Assembly: GCA_000583135.1 (NCBI GenBank)
Contig: JFBG01000051.1
Span: forward strand, 1 to 37,425
DNA: 37,425 bases
Direction: 5' to 3'
From: Thioalkalivibrio sp. HK1
Lineage (GTDB): Bacteria > Pseudomonadota > Gammaproteobacteria > HK1
Under the pieces are notes generated by a model. It was given only the letters and a program-made list of their open reading frames with translations. It made no database searches and was not told the DNA's origin. This document shows, in pieces, positions 1-7,480 of the stretch; position 1 is the first letter of the stretch, and each line of letters starts with the position of its first letter. Position numbers and translations under genes: made by a program.

Positions 1-974
1 GTGGTGCGATGGGCTTCGTCGCAGATGGCAAGGTCGAAGTCCGGGGCGCCCATGTCTTGCGCCTGGTGGATGCGCTCCAATGACTGGTAGGTGCAAAAGA
101 CGACGGTGGTTCGTGCATCATCGGTGCGCAAAGCGCGGGTGATTCGAGTTGCATCGGTGGTGGCGGGAAAGGCTAGATCGCCGGCTCTTATATCTTCGGA
201 TCGCTTGTCGACTCCTTCGTCGGAGCAAACCGCGAGATAGCGCATCGCTTCGGCATCTCGATCTTGCTGATCCGCCCATTCGCGCAGGCTTTGGGAGATC
301 AAGGCGATCGACGGGACGAGGAAGAGGATCCTGCCGCCTTCGGGGACCATCGTCTGGGCGATATGCAAGGAGGTCAGGGTCTTGCCGGTGCCGCAGGCCA
401 TGATCAATCGGCCGCGATCGTGGTTTTTGAAGCCCTCGATGACCCTGTCACGCGCTTGGATTTGCAATGGACGCAATTCTTTGAGGCTTGAAAGACCGGT
501 CTGTTCGGGGGATATCGCATTCCAATCGAAACGATGCGCCAGGTCTCGAAAGCGCAGGTGTTCGACGGGTTTGGAGCGGCCCACCAAGGCCTTTTCGGCG
601 TTCGGGCTCCAATCGTCGTTGGTGCTGATGATCAAACCATGCTCGAAGGGTTCCTTGCCGAGTTCGTTGAAGAAACTGTCGAGATGGCTTTTTTGAATGC
701 TCGTTCGCTCGTCGAAGAACTTGCATTGGATCGCCCAGTAGGCTCCGCTTCGGTCTAGGGCCACCAAGTCGATCCCGAGGTCGCGCCCCGAGTGCCCGAC
801 GAAGCGTTCCCGCTCGGGCCAGTCCTCCCAGAGCCATACCTTCGTATCGGCGAAGTCGTACTCCCGCAGCAAGGGCAGGACGCGCCGCATCAGCACTTCG
901 AAAAACCGCCCTTGCTCGGACTTGTTGCGCGCCTCGCTGCGCATCCGGTTGAGTACATCTTCGAAGGAGGTCAT
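1..974 (-). CDS. Type ISP-like restriction-modification enzyme, N-terminal part (runs off left edge)
   Basis: The reading frame stays open from an ATG at 974 to the window edge, giving 324 residues. Residues 60-90 carry an Mrr/PD-(D/E)xK nuclease core: a GID motif with Asp69, then Gln83-x-Lys85 in WAIQCKFF. A superfamily II helicase follows, with Walker A ACGTGKT at 193-199 and motif II DEAH at 319-322. A fused Mrr nuclease and RecA-like motor at the start of one chain is the layout of Type ISP enzymes such as LlaGI and LlaBIII, which continue into an N6-adenine methyltransferase and a target-recognition domain. Those parts would lie left of position 1 and are not seen, so a nuclease-helicase without a methylase remains possible. 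The Met at 974 fits the family N-terminus. The only ribosome-binding site visible is a weak GAGAAAAG. The gene sits alone, on the strand of the catabolic cluster but about 180 bp beyond its end. Confidence 0.8.
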   Translation of the reverse strand, partial: MTSFEDVLNRMRSEARNKSEQGRFFEVLMRRVLPLLREYDFADTKVWLWEDWPERERFVGHSGRDLGIDLVALDRSGAYWAIQCKFFDERTSIQKSHLDSFFNELGKEPFEHGLIISTNDDWSPNAEKALVGRSKPVEHLRFRDLAHRFDWNAISPEQTGLSSLKELRPLQIQARDRVIEGFKNHDRGRLIMACGTGKTLTSLHIAQTMVPEGGRILFLVPSIALISQSLREWADQQDRDAEAMRYLAVCSDEGVDKRSEDIRAGDLAFPATTDATRITRALRTDDARTTVVFCTYQSLERIHQAQDMGAPDFDLAICDEAHRT

Positions 975-1152
975 GGCTTTTCTCTTTGCTCCGGTTTTTG
1001 GGCGCGCAGATTCTTCGGGCGCGAGCGTCGGTGGCGATTGTTTCGGGGACGGTCGGGTTTTTCGGATCTTGTCCGAGGGCAATCAAGCCTTATCGATAGG
1101 CATCGTTGCGAGGAAGTATGGCCGGTGCGTCCTATCTTTGACAAGGAATCGT

Positions 1153-3378
1153 TTAGCCGCCGGCGGCTTCGATGCGGATCATGGCATCGAGGGCCATCGC
1201 TCCCGCTCCTTTTTCGAACAGGGCGAGGGGGTTGATATCGATCTCGCCGAGGCGGGATTCGCAAGCCCCGGCGAAGCGGGCGATGGCGAGGATAGCTTCG
1301 ATCCCGGCATCGATATCCGCCGCCGGGCGGCCGCGGAAGCCGAAGAGCAGGGGGGCGCAGCGCAAGCCGGTCAATGCGCGGCGCACCTGTTCTTTGTCGG
1401 TGGGCAGCAGCAAGGTGGCTCGATCTTTCATCAGTTCGACCAAGACCCCGCCGGCGCCGATGGTCAAGAGCAGTCCGAGGCGGGGATCTCTGTGGATCCC
1501 GACGAGCAGTTCGACGATCGCCCCGCTGACGCATCGTTCGATAAGCACGCGATGGTTGCCGATCGAGAGCAATCGTCGGGCGGCGGTGCGAATATTCGAA
1601 GGATCGCTGAGCCCGAGCGCCAAGCCTTCGATATCGCTTTTATGAGCGACGCCCAAGGCCTTGATCGCTACCGTATTCGGGGGCGAGGGCGAAGATGAGG
1701 CGCCGCCGGGGACGCAGCTCGCCTCGGCGGTGCTCCCCAGCAATCTCTCGGCGATGCTCAACGCTTCATCGATGCTTTGCGCGATGCCACCTTCGGGGAT
1801 CGAAAGTGAAAAGGCTGCGAGTCTGGCCTTCGCTTCGGCTTCGTCGAGGAGGGTATCCCCAAGCGGAAGGGGCGGGCCGGGAAGGGTGGTGGGCGCATCG
1901 AGGATCAGGATCGATGGCGGTGGCGGCCGGTTCCAAGCCTTGCCGATCTCGGCGGCGCATTCCAAAGCGCACAGAGCCTCTTGGACTCCGGCCAAGGGGG
2001 CGATACCGGCGCGCATCAGCCGTTCGCCGGCCGCCTCGCTAAGGGTTTCGGGCATCGTTGCGATGACCGCCCCTTTCGTCTTCGATGCTTCGAGCGCTTG
2101 TTCGAAGGCGCAAGCGGCGATCCACCAGTCGTCGTCTTCGCAGCGGTCGGTTCGCGGGAAGTCGATCACCAGGGCCAAGGCGTCGAATGGGTTGGCGGCG
2201 AAGGTGGCGAAGGTGCGGGCCAGCGCCTCTTGGTTTCCCCAATGGAAGGTGTGGTAGTCAAGGGGATTGGCGATGCGCACCAAGGGGTGGACGGTTTCTC
2301 GCAGCGCCTCGTGATGTTCGGGTTCGATATCGGCGAGGTCGAGCCCGCTTTGCTCGAAGGCGTCTGAAAGGAGTGCGGCCTCGCCGCCCGAGCAGCACAT
2401 CGCGCCGATCTTGCGTCCCGCCAAGGGGCCGTGGACGTGCAGCAGTTTGAGGCTCTCGATCAACTCCGGGAGGCCGTGGACGCGGCCGAAGCCGAGTCGG
2501 TGCAAGAAGGCTCCGGCACCGGCGTCGGAGCCTGCAACGGAGGCGGTATGGCCGAGGTTGGCACAGCGTCCGCGCTCGGAGCGCCCGGTTTTGATGGCAA
2601 CCACCGGGATCCGGCGTTCGCGGGCCTTGTGCGCCAAGGCTTCGAAACCGGCCACGGAGTCGAAACCCTCGATATGCAGGCCCAAGGCGCTGACCCGCTC
2701 GTCGTCGAGCAGGGCCAGCGCGATGCGAGAAAGTCCGACGGCGGCTTGGTTGCCCGCGGTGAGGAGGTAGGCCAAGGGGAGGCCGCGTTGCTGCATCGTC
2801 AGGCTGATGGCGATATTCGAGGATTGGGTGACGATGGCCACCCCGCGCTCGCCGGGGCCGAGTTTGCGCCCTCCGTGCTGATCCGGCCATAGCGCCACGC
2901 CGTCGAGAAAGTTGATGAGGCCGTAGCAGTTTGGGCCGAGCAGGGGCATCCCTCCCGCCGCCTCGACCATTTCGTCTTGCAATACCTTGCCGGTCTCGTC
3001 GCTTTCGCCGAAGCCGGAGGCGTAACAGATTGCGCCGCTGGCACCGACCCGGGCGAGATCGGCGGCGACCTTGACCGCCGCATGGCGATTGACCCCGATG
3101 AAGGCGGCATCCGGCGGGCGAGGCAGATCGAGAAGCGAGCGAAAGACCGGGCGGCCTTCCACTTCCTTGCGCTTGGGGTGCACCGGCCAGATCTCGCCTT
3201 GATATCCCCAAGCGTCGCATTGCCGCGCTACCCGCGCCGCTTCGGTTCCGCCGATGAGGGCGATGGAGCGAGGGCGAAGCAATCGGGCGAAGCGCTCTGC
3301 ATCCAAGTCAGGAGGCTTGGTAGCGGGAGTGGTTTGGGATGGATCGAGGGGATCGGCGGCGGCGGGCGGTTCGTTCAT
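1153..3378 (-). CDS. ADP-forming acyl-CoA synthetase (fused CoA-binding/ligase and ATP-grasp)
   Basis: This 741-aa protein has the fused alpha-beta layout of NDP-forming acyl-CoA synthetases. A CoA-binding Rossmann domain (about residues 28-160, starting at RPRSIALIGG) precedes succinyl-CoA-ligase-like domains (about 175-480) and a C-terminal ATP-grasp domain (about 510-741, ending in GEIDINPLALFEKG). The expected phosphohistidine is His277 in NLGHTASVAG. It would convert a carboxylic acid plus CoA and ATP to acyl-CoA, ADP and Pi in the cytoplasm. The NPLD motif after residue 370 continues as YHTFHW and is followed by an acidic/Trp stretch at 414-419. Such an aromatic-rich pocket would suit a quaternary-ammonium or sulfonium acid. 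It lies on the strand of the acyl-CoA dehydrogenase, carnitine dehydrogenase and BKACE genes, so gamma-butyrobetaine or a related betaine is a reasonable substrate (inference). The superfamily also contains the DMSP lyase DddX, an alternative I cannot exclude. The first 25 residues are Pro/Ala-rich and may not be translated. Confidence 0.85.
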   Translation of the reverse strand: MNEPPAAADPLDPSQTTPATKPPDLDAERFARLLRPRSIALIGGTEAARVARQCDAWGYQGEIWPVHPKRKEVEGRPVFRSLLDLPRPPDAAFIGVNRHAAVKVAADLARVGASGAICYASGFGESDETGKVLQDEMVEAAGGMPLLGPNCYGLINFLDGVALWPDQHGGRKLGPGERGVAIVTQSSNIAISLTMQQRGLPLAYLLTAGNQAAVGLSRIALALLDDERVSALGLHIEGFDSVAGFEALAHKARERRIPVVAIKTGRSERGRCANLGHTASVAGSDAGAGAFLHRLGFGRVHGLPELIESLKLLHVHGPLAGRKIGAMCCSGGEAALLSDAFEQSGLDLADIEPEHHEALRETVHPLVRIANPLDYHTFHWGNQEALARTFATFAANPFDALALVIDFPRTDRCEDDDWWIAACAFEQALEASKTKGAVIATMPETLSEAAGERLMRAGIAPLAGVQEALCALECAAEIGKAWNRPPPPSILILDAPTTLPGPPLPLGDTLLDEAEAKARLAAFSLSIPEGGIAQSIDEALSIAERLLGSTAEASCVPGGASSSPSPPNTVAIKALGVAHKSDIEGLALGLSDPSNIRTAARRLLSIGNHRVLIERCVSGAIVELLVGIHRDPRLGLLLTIGAGGVLVELMKDRATLLLPTDKEQVRRALTGLRCAPLLFGFRGRPAADIDAGIEAILAIARFAGACESRLGEIDINPLALFEKGAGAMALDAMIRIEAAGG

Positions 3379-3653
3379 CGGATTTTTCTCGTTTCGTTCA
3401 GGTGTCGCTCAGGCGGGGCGGCTTCTCGTCCGCCTCGGCGAGATTATGGATTTTCGGGGATTGTCTTGCAGTTTGTCCTCGAAGGATGTCGGTTCCGAGA
3501 ATATCCTCGGGGATTTCGAGTCGATATCGGCATGTTCGAGAGGCGGTCGGTCTCGTATAAAAAGGCTTGCCTAAAACGAGAATTGATGGTAGAAGGTAGT
3601 AGAAGGTAGAAGAAGAAAGCGGAGATGGAGTTTGACTGATTGGAGACAAGATC
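3379..3653. other. Intergenic DNA upstream of the HNH gene and the CoA synthetase, with a purine-rich repeat
   Basis: No gene is supported here. It lies between the divergent start of the CoA synthetase (minus) and the HNH gene (plus). From 3586 to 3612 there is a short tandem repeat of GTAGAAG-type units inside a purine-rich run. From about 3540 onward the composition is more A/G-rich than the flanking catabolic genes. This fits the edge of inserted DNA, although no clear insertion-site duplication was found. Confidence 0.5.
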
Positions 3654-3983
3654 ATGTCCTACGAAAAGTATCTTGATTTGTGTAGAGCGGATCCTAATGT
3701 GGATGTCGTTAGGCGTTCAGATGAGTTAAGGGCACTCTCAGGTGGAGTCGGTCCATATAATTCTTCCGAGAAGAAGAGGTTTCTATATTTGTCGCAAAAT
3801 GGTCGATGCGCGGGATGCGAGGTCCACTCTGCAATCCATGATCTCGAAGTCGATCACATCATCGCAAGATCGATCGGGGGATTCGATCATATCAATAACC
3901 TACAGCTCCTTTGTCCTCCTTGCAATCGTATCAAGGGAGATCGAGGAATGGGGTATCTTCTTTGTATGCTCGAAAAGAGATAG
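3654..3983 (+). CDS. HNH endonuclease (zinc-ribbon, McrA-like)
   Basis: This 109-aa protein has a complete small HNH nuclease core in its C-terminal two thirds. A first zinc pair CAGC is followed by the catalytic VDHII motif, then NNLQLLCPPCN with the second zinc pair CPPC and the final Asn, then IKGDRG. These are the residues expected of a beta-beta-alpha-metal nuclease that nicks or cuts DNA. No recognition domain is fused; the first ~50 residues look unspecialised. A GGAG ribosome-binding site lies eight bases before the ATG. It is the only plus-strand gene in a minus-strand catabolic cluster, and its codon use is more A/T-rich than its neighbours, suggesting acquisition by transfer. It could be a free-standing homing or phage-type HNH, a solitary restriction nuclease, or a relic of a larger element. 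Confidence 0.85.
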   Translation: MSYEKYLDLCRADPNVDVVRRSDELRALSGGVGPYNSSEKKRFLYLSQNGRCAGCEVHSAIHDLEVDHIIARSIGGFDHINNLQLLCPPCNRIKGDRGMGYLLCMLEKR

Positions 3984-4161
3984 GGTATTTAAGTTATCGC
4001 TTCGGTAAGTCCCGATGTGCATTATCGAGCATCGATAAGACGATACTTTGAATATGATCCGAGCGAGCGATCGCCACCCCGGACTTTATGAACTCCCCGA
4101 ACCGTTATCGATCGAAATAGACAAACCTTGATCGACGAATCCGAAGCCCTCGGATGCGCGC

Positions 4162-4192
4162 GCTCATCAGGCACGCGTGCTCATCAGGCACC
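4162..4192. repeat. 17-bp tandem duplication over the acyl-CoA dehydrogenase stop codon
   Basis: GCTCATCAGGCAC occurs at 4162-4174 and again at 4179-4191, a period of 17 bp. The second copy contains the TGA stop codon of the acyl-CoA dehydrogenase (4184-4186, read on the minus strand), so the extra copy lies just beyond the coding end and leaves the protein unchanged. It is seen directly and is similar in size to the 16-bp duplication at 8087. Confidence 0.9.
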
Positions 4193-5344
4193 TAAGGGGC
4201 GTAGCAGTTCTCGGCCGATGATGTGGCGTTGGATCTCCGAGGTGCCGTCCCAGATTCGTTCGACTCGGGCGTCTCGCCAAAAGCGGGCCAGCGGCAGGTC
4301 GCTCATCAATCCCATTCCGCCGTGGATTTGGATGGCCTCGTCGCTGACCTTGGCCAGCATTTCCGAGGCGTAGACCTTCGCCGAGGCGATCTCGCGCTCC
4401 GCCGGGAGCCCTTGGTCAAGGCGCCAGGCGGAAGCCAATGTCAGCCAATCGGCGGCGTCGATCGAGGTCACCATATCGGCGAGTTTGAACGAGACTCCTT
4501 GGAATTTGCCGATCGCCTGGCCGAATTGTCGGCGGTCGGCGGCATGCCGCAAGGCGAGGTCGAAGATCCTTCTCGCCCGGCCGACGCACGATGCCGCAAC
4601 GGTGATCCGGGTGGCGTAGAGCCATTCGTTGGCGAGTTCGAAGCCGCGGTGAGTCTCGCCCAAGATCTGCGCCGAAGGCAAGCGGCAGTTGTCGAATCGC
4701 AAAATGCAGTTGGCGTAGCCGCGATGGGAGATCGAGTCGTAGCCGGGGAGGATCTCGAAGCCCGGTGTGCCGCGATCGACCAAAAAGCAGGTGATGCGTT
4801 TTTTCGGCCCCCGCGGGGTGGACTCTTCTCCGGTGGCGACGAAGACGATCACGAAATCGGCCAAGTCCGCGTGGGAGATGAAGTGCTTGGTGCCGTCGAT
4901 GATCCAATCGTCGCCGCTTCGCCGGGCGGTGCATTGCATGCCGCGCACATCCGAGCCGGCGCCGGGTTCGGTCATGGCCAAGGCATCGAAGCGCTCTCCG
5001 CGCGCCGCCGGCAGCAAGTAGCGCTCGCGCTGCTCTTCGTTGCAGCCCATCAAAATCCCCGAGGGGCGACCCCAGAACACGCTCAGAGCCATTGATGCTC
5101 GTCCGAGTTCGCGTTCGAGCAGGGTGAAAGTCAGGTGATCCAACCCCCCGCCGCCCACTTCCTCGGGCAGGTTGGGGGCGTAGAAGCCGAGGTCGATGAC
5201 CTTTCGCTTGATCGATTCCGCAAGGTCCGGCGGGACCCGCCCGCTTCGTTCGACCTCTTCCTCGTAGGGGTAGATCTCTTTCTCGACGAATCCTCGCACG
5301 GTCTGCACGACCATGTCCTGTTCGGGGGAGAGGCTGAAATTCAT
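4184..5344 (-). CDS. Acyl-CoA dehydrogenase, FAD-dependent
   Basis: This 386-aa protein spans the whole family: N-terminal helical domain, the FAD-binding strand motif AMTEPGAGSDVRG near residue 130, a central beta domain, and a C-terminal helical domain with RRQFGQAIGKFQ and IHGGMG. It oxidises an acyl-CoA to the trans-2-enoyl-CoA and passes electrons to electron-transfer flavoprotein. The usual catalytic glutamate in the Y-E-G-T motif is replaced: the sequence reads W-D-G-T with Asp366. A strong AAGGAGG precedes the ATG at 5344, and the start overlaps the stop of the carnitine dehydrogenase gene by four bases (ATGA), so the two are translationally coupled. Within the cluster it would most simply desaturate gamma-butyrobetainyl-CoA to crotonobetainyl-CoA. 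That substrate is inferred from neighbours, and a different short-chain acyl-CoA is possible. Confidence 0.9.
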   Translation of the reverse strand: MNFSLSPEQDMVVQTVRGFVEKEIYPYEEEVERSGRVPPDLAESIKRKVIDLGFYAPNLPEEVGGGGLDHLTFTLLERELGRASMALSVFWGRPSGILMGCNEEQRERYLLPAARGERFDALAMTEPGAGSDVRGMQCTARRSGDDWIIDGTKHFISHADLADFVIVFVATGEESTPRGPKKRITCFLVDRGTPGFEILPGYDSISHRGYANCILRFDNCRLPSAQILGETHRGFELANEWLYATRITVAASCVGRARRIFDLALRHAADRRQFGQAIGKFQGVSFKLADMVTSIDAADWLTLASAWRLDQGLPAEREIASAKVYASEMLAKVSDEAIQIHGGMGLMSDLPLARFWRDARVERIWDGTSEIQRHIIGRELLRPLGA

Positions 5345-6462
5345 GGTGTTTTGCCTCCTTGCGCTTTGGCTTTCATCGCTTTGCGGAACTCGCCCAAGGC
5401 GGCGCCGGCGCCCCAGCCATCTTCGGCCCCACCCTCGGGCGATCCGCCTTCCAAGCCTTGCATGATGGCGATGAGGTTGTTATCCCGGATGCGCTCGAGT
5501 TCTCGGATCGATCGTCCGTGGGCTTGATCGTCGGATTGCTCGGCGATGGTCTCGATCAGGGTCTCGTCCAAGTCCGGGACATCGACGAGCCGGCTCCAAG
5601 GCCAAGCCAGGGCGGGGCCGAACTGCTCCAAAAAGTGGCGCATCCCCGCTTCTCCCCCGGCGATGCGGTAGGTTTGGAATACCCCCATCTGCGCCCAGCG
5701 CAGGCCGAAGGAATAGCGGATGACGTCGTCGATTTCCTCGACGGTTGCGATGCCGTCTCGTACCAGCCACAGAGCCTCTCGCCAGAGCGCCTCTTGCAGG
5801 CGATCTCCGATGAAGGCATCGATCTCTTTCGCCACCCGTACCGGCTTCATGCCGATCGAGGCGTAGAGGCGATGGGCGCCTTCGATGCTTTGCGGTGAGG
5901 TGTCCCGGCCGGCGACGAGCTCGACCAAGGGCAAGAGGTAGACGGGGTTGAAGGGATGCCCGACCAGCAATCGCTGTGGATGGGCGAGATCCCTTTGCAT
6001 CTCGCTCGGAAGGAGACCGGAGGTGGACGAGGCGATGATCGTTTCGGGCGGGGCGGCGGCGTCGATATCGGCCAAGATCCGGCGTTTGAGATCGAGGCGT
6101 TCGGGCACGCTTTCTTGCACGAAAAAGGCGCTCGTCACCGTATCGGCCAGATTTTCGCCGAAGCGTAAATCGCCTCGGGGCGGGCGATCGGCACCAAACA
6201 GCCGTTCGAAGGCGCGCTCGGCGTTGGCGAGAATCTCCCCGGCGATGCGGGGGGTGTCGGGGTCGGGATCGAAGACGGCGACGTCGATGCCGTTGAGAAC
6301 GAAGCGAGCGGCCCAGCCGCTGCCGATCACCCCCCCGCCGACGATGGCGACATGTCGGCGCTCGCCCGGCGTCGAATGGCCGAAGTGCGAGTGATTCGAG
6401 TTCGGCTCGTTGGAATTCGAATCGCCCGCGTTCGAAGCGCAAGATGCGATATCGTCGTTCAT
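5341..6462 (-). CDS. L-carnitine 3-dehydrogenase (3-hydroxyacyl-CoA dehydrogenase family)
   Basis: This 373-aa NAD-dependent dehydrogenase has a Rossmann motif VGGGVIGSGWAARF near residues 41-54, the STSGLLPSE segment and the HPFNPVYLLPLVE motif of the 3-hydroxyacyl-CoA dehydrogenase fold. The next gene upstream encodes a BKACE enzyme of the dehydrocarnitine-cleaving type, so oxidation of carnitine to 3-dehydrocarnitine is the likely reaction. The ATG at 6462 was chosen because longer in-frame starts run into the BKACE gene. Even so, about 35 residues of Asn/Ser-rich leader precede the Rossmann fold, and their DNA contains repeated TTCGAATC-like words. There is no C-terminal thioesterase fusion, unlike some carnitine dehydrogenases. 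The start overlaps the stop of a possible 28-codon upstream frame. Confidence 0.82.
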   Translation of the reverse strand: MNDDIASCASNAGDSNSNEPNSNHSHFGHSTPGERRHVAIVGGGVIGSGWAARFVLNGIDVAVFDPDPDTPRIAGEILANAERAFERLFGADRPPRGDLRFGENLADTVTSAFFVQESVPERLDLKRRILADIDAAAPPETIIASSTSGLLPSEMQRDLAHPQRLLVGHPFNPVYLLPLVELVAGRDTSPQSIEGAHRLYASIGMKPVRVAKEIDAFIGDRLQEALWREALWLVRDGIATVEEIDDVIRYSFGLRWAQMGVFQTYRIAGGEAGMRHFLEQFGPALAWPWSRLVDVPDLDETLIETIAEQSDDQAHGRSIRELERIRDNNLIAIMQGLEGGSPEGGAEDGWGAGAALGEFRKAMKAKAQGGKTP

Positions 6463-6545
6463 CGTATCTTCGCTCGATGCAAGATCCTCGGCATCGATGT
6501 CCTGATTTGGATGCTCGTTGTCGAAACGAGGGGTCGAGAGATCAT
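6459..6545 (-). CDS. Possible 28-residue leader peptide between the BKACE and carnitine dehydrogenase genes
   Basis: The 112-bp gap between these two genes holds an ATG at 6545 preceded by AAGGAG only two bases away. The frame runs 28 codons and its TGA overlaps the ATG of the dehydrogenase gene as ATGA. The peptide (MISRPLVSTT...) resembles nothing I know. It could serve translational coupling, because the dehydrogenase itself has only a weak ribosome-binding site. It may equally be chance, or the decayed N-terminus of a once longer protein. Confidence 0.25.
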   Translation of the reverse strand: MISRPLVSTTSIQIRTSMPRILHRAKIR

Positions 6546-6574
6546 CTCTCCTTGCGTCCTCACCATCTGCGCTC

Positions 6575-7480
6575 TCACCATCTTTTTCTAAGCGCGAGTC
6601 GGTCGCGCACCGCTTCGGGACCCAAGACTTGCGCGCCCATGCCCTCGACGATCCCTTTGGCTCGCTCGACGAGTTCGGCATTGGTCGCCAGCCGACCCTT
6701 TTTCAACCACAGGTTATCTTCGAGTCCGACGCGAACATTGCCGCCGACGATGGTCGCCAGCGCCACATAGGACAGTTGGTTGCGGCTGATCGAGAAGGCG
6801 GAGAAGATCCAGTCCGGCGGGAGGTTGTTGACTATCGACATCAAGGTCCCGATATCGTCGGGGGCTCCCCAAGGGATACCCATGCAAAGTTGCACCATGA
6901 CTGGGGGTTCGAGCAGCCCCTTGTCCGCCAAGTCGCGGGCGAAAACGAGATGGCCGGTATCGAAGACCTCGATCTCCGGTCGCACCTGAAGATCGCGCAC
7001 CTGCCTTGCCATCTCCGTGAGCATCGCCGGGGTGTTGGTCATGATGTAATCCCCCTCGCCGAAGTTCATCGTCCCGCAGTCGATGGTGCAGATCTCCGGC
7101 AGGAGTTCGCTGACGTGGGCGAGGCGTTCCTTGGCCCCGGCAAGATCCGTCTTCGCTTGATCGACGGGAAAGGGTCGCTCCGGAGGGCCTAGCGTCAAGT
7201 CGCCGCCCATGCCCGCGGTGAGGTTGAGGACCACATCGGTGCCGGAATCGCGGATACGCTCGACCACCTCGCGGTAAAGGGATGGCTCGCGCGCCGGTTG
7301 CCCGGTGGCGGGATCGCGCACGTGGATGTGGATGATCGCGGCCCCCGCTTTCGCGGCCTCGATCCCGCTCTTTGCAATCTGCTCGGGGGTGATCGGGACC
7401 TTGTCGGAACGCCCGGTGGTATCGCCCGCACCGGTCAGTGCGCAGGTGATGAACACTTCGCGATTCGGTTGCAGTGGCAT
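6575..7480 (-). CDS. Beta-keto acid cleavage enzyme (BKACE), probable dehydrocarnitine cleavage enzyme
   Basis: This 301-aa TIM-barrel protein belongs to the 3-keto-5-aminohexanoate cleavage (BKACE, formerly DUF849) family. The N-terminal ITCALTGAGDT strand and the metal-binding HIHVRDPATG motif (His51, His53, Arg55, Asp56) are intact, as are DCGTMNFG and IEVFDTGHL further on. BKACE enzymes use zinc to exchange acetyl-CoA with a beta-keto acid. With dehydrocarnitine the products are betainyl-CoA and acetoacetate. This N-terminus and the carnitine dehydrogenase neighbour point to dehydrocarnitine. A strong AGGAGGA lies just before the ATG, making this the likely first gene of the catabolic operon. 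No thioesterase to release glycine betaine is visible in the window. Confidence 0.88.
   Translation of the reverse strand: MPLQPNREVFITCALTGAGDTTGRSDKVPITPEQIAKSGIEAAKAGAAIIHIHVRDPATGQPAREPSLYREVVERIRDSGTDVVLNLTAGMGGDLTLGPPERPFPVDQAKTDLAGAKERLAHVSELLPEICTIDCGTMNFGEGDYIMTNTPAMLTEMARQVRDLQVRPEIEVFDTGHLVFARDLADKGLLEPPVMVQLCMGIPWGAPDDIGTLMSIVNNLPPDWIFSAFSISRNQLSYVALATIVGGNVRVGLEDNLWLKKGRLATNAELVERAKGIVEGMGAQVLGPEAVRDRLALRKRW

Noticed and set aside
448..1086. Arg/Pro-rich 212-aa minus-strand frame
   Set aside because: It is an out-of-frame reading of the restriction enzyme gene; the real frame has nuclease and helicase motifs and runs off the left edge.
3654..3983. Group I or II intron carrying the HNH gene
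   Set aside because: The element lies between genes, not inside one, and no intron core structure or interrupted reading frame is visible.
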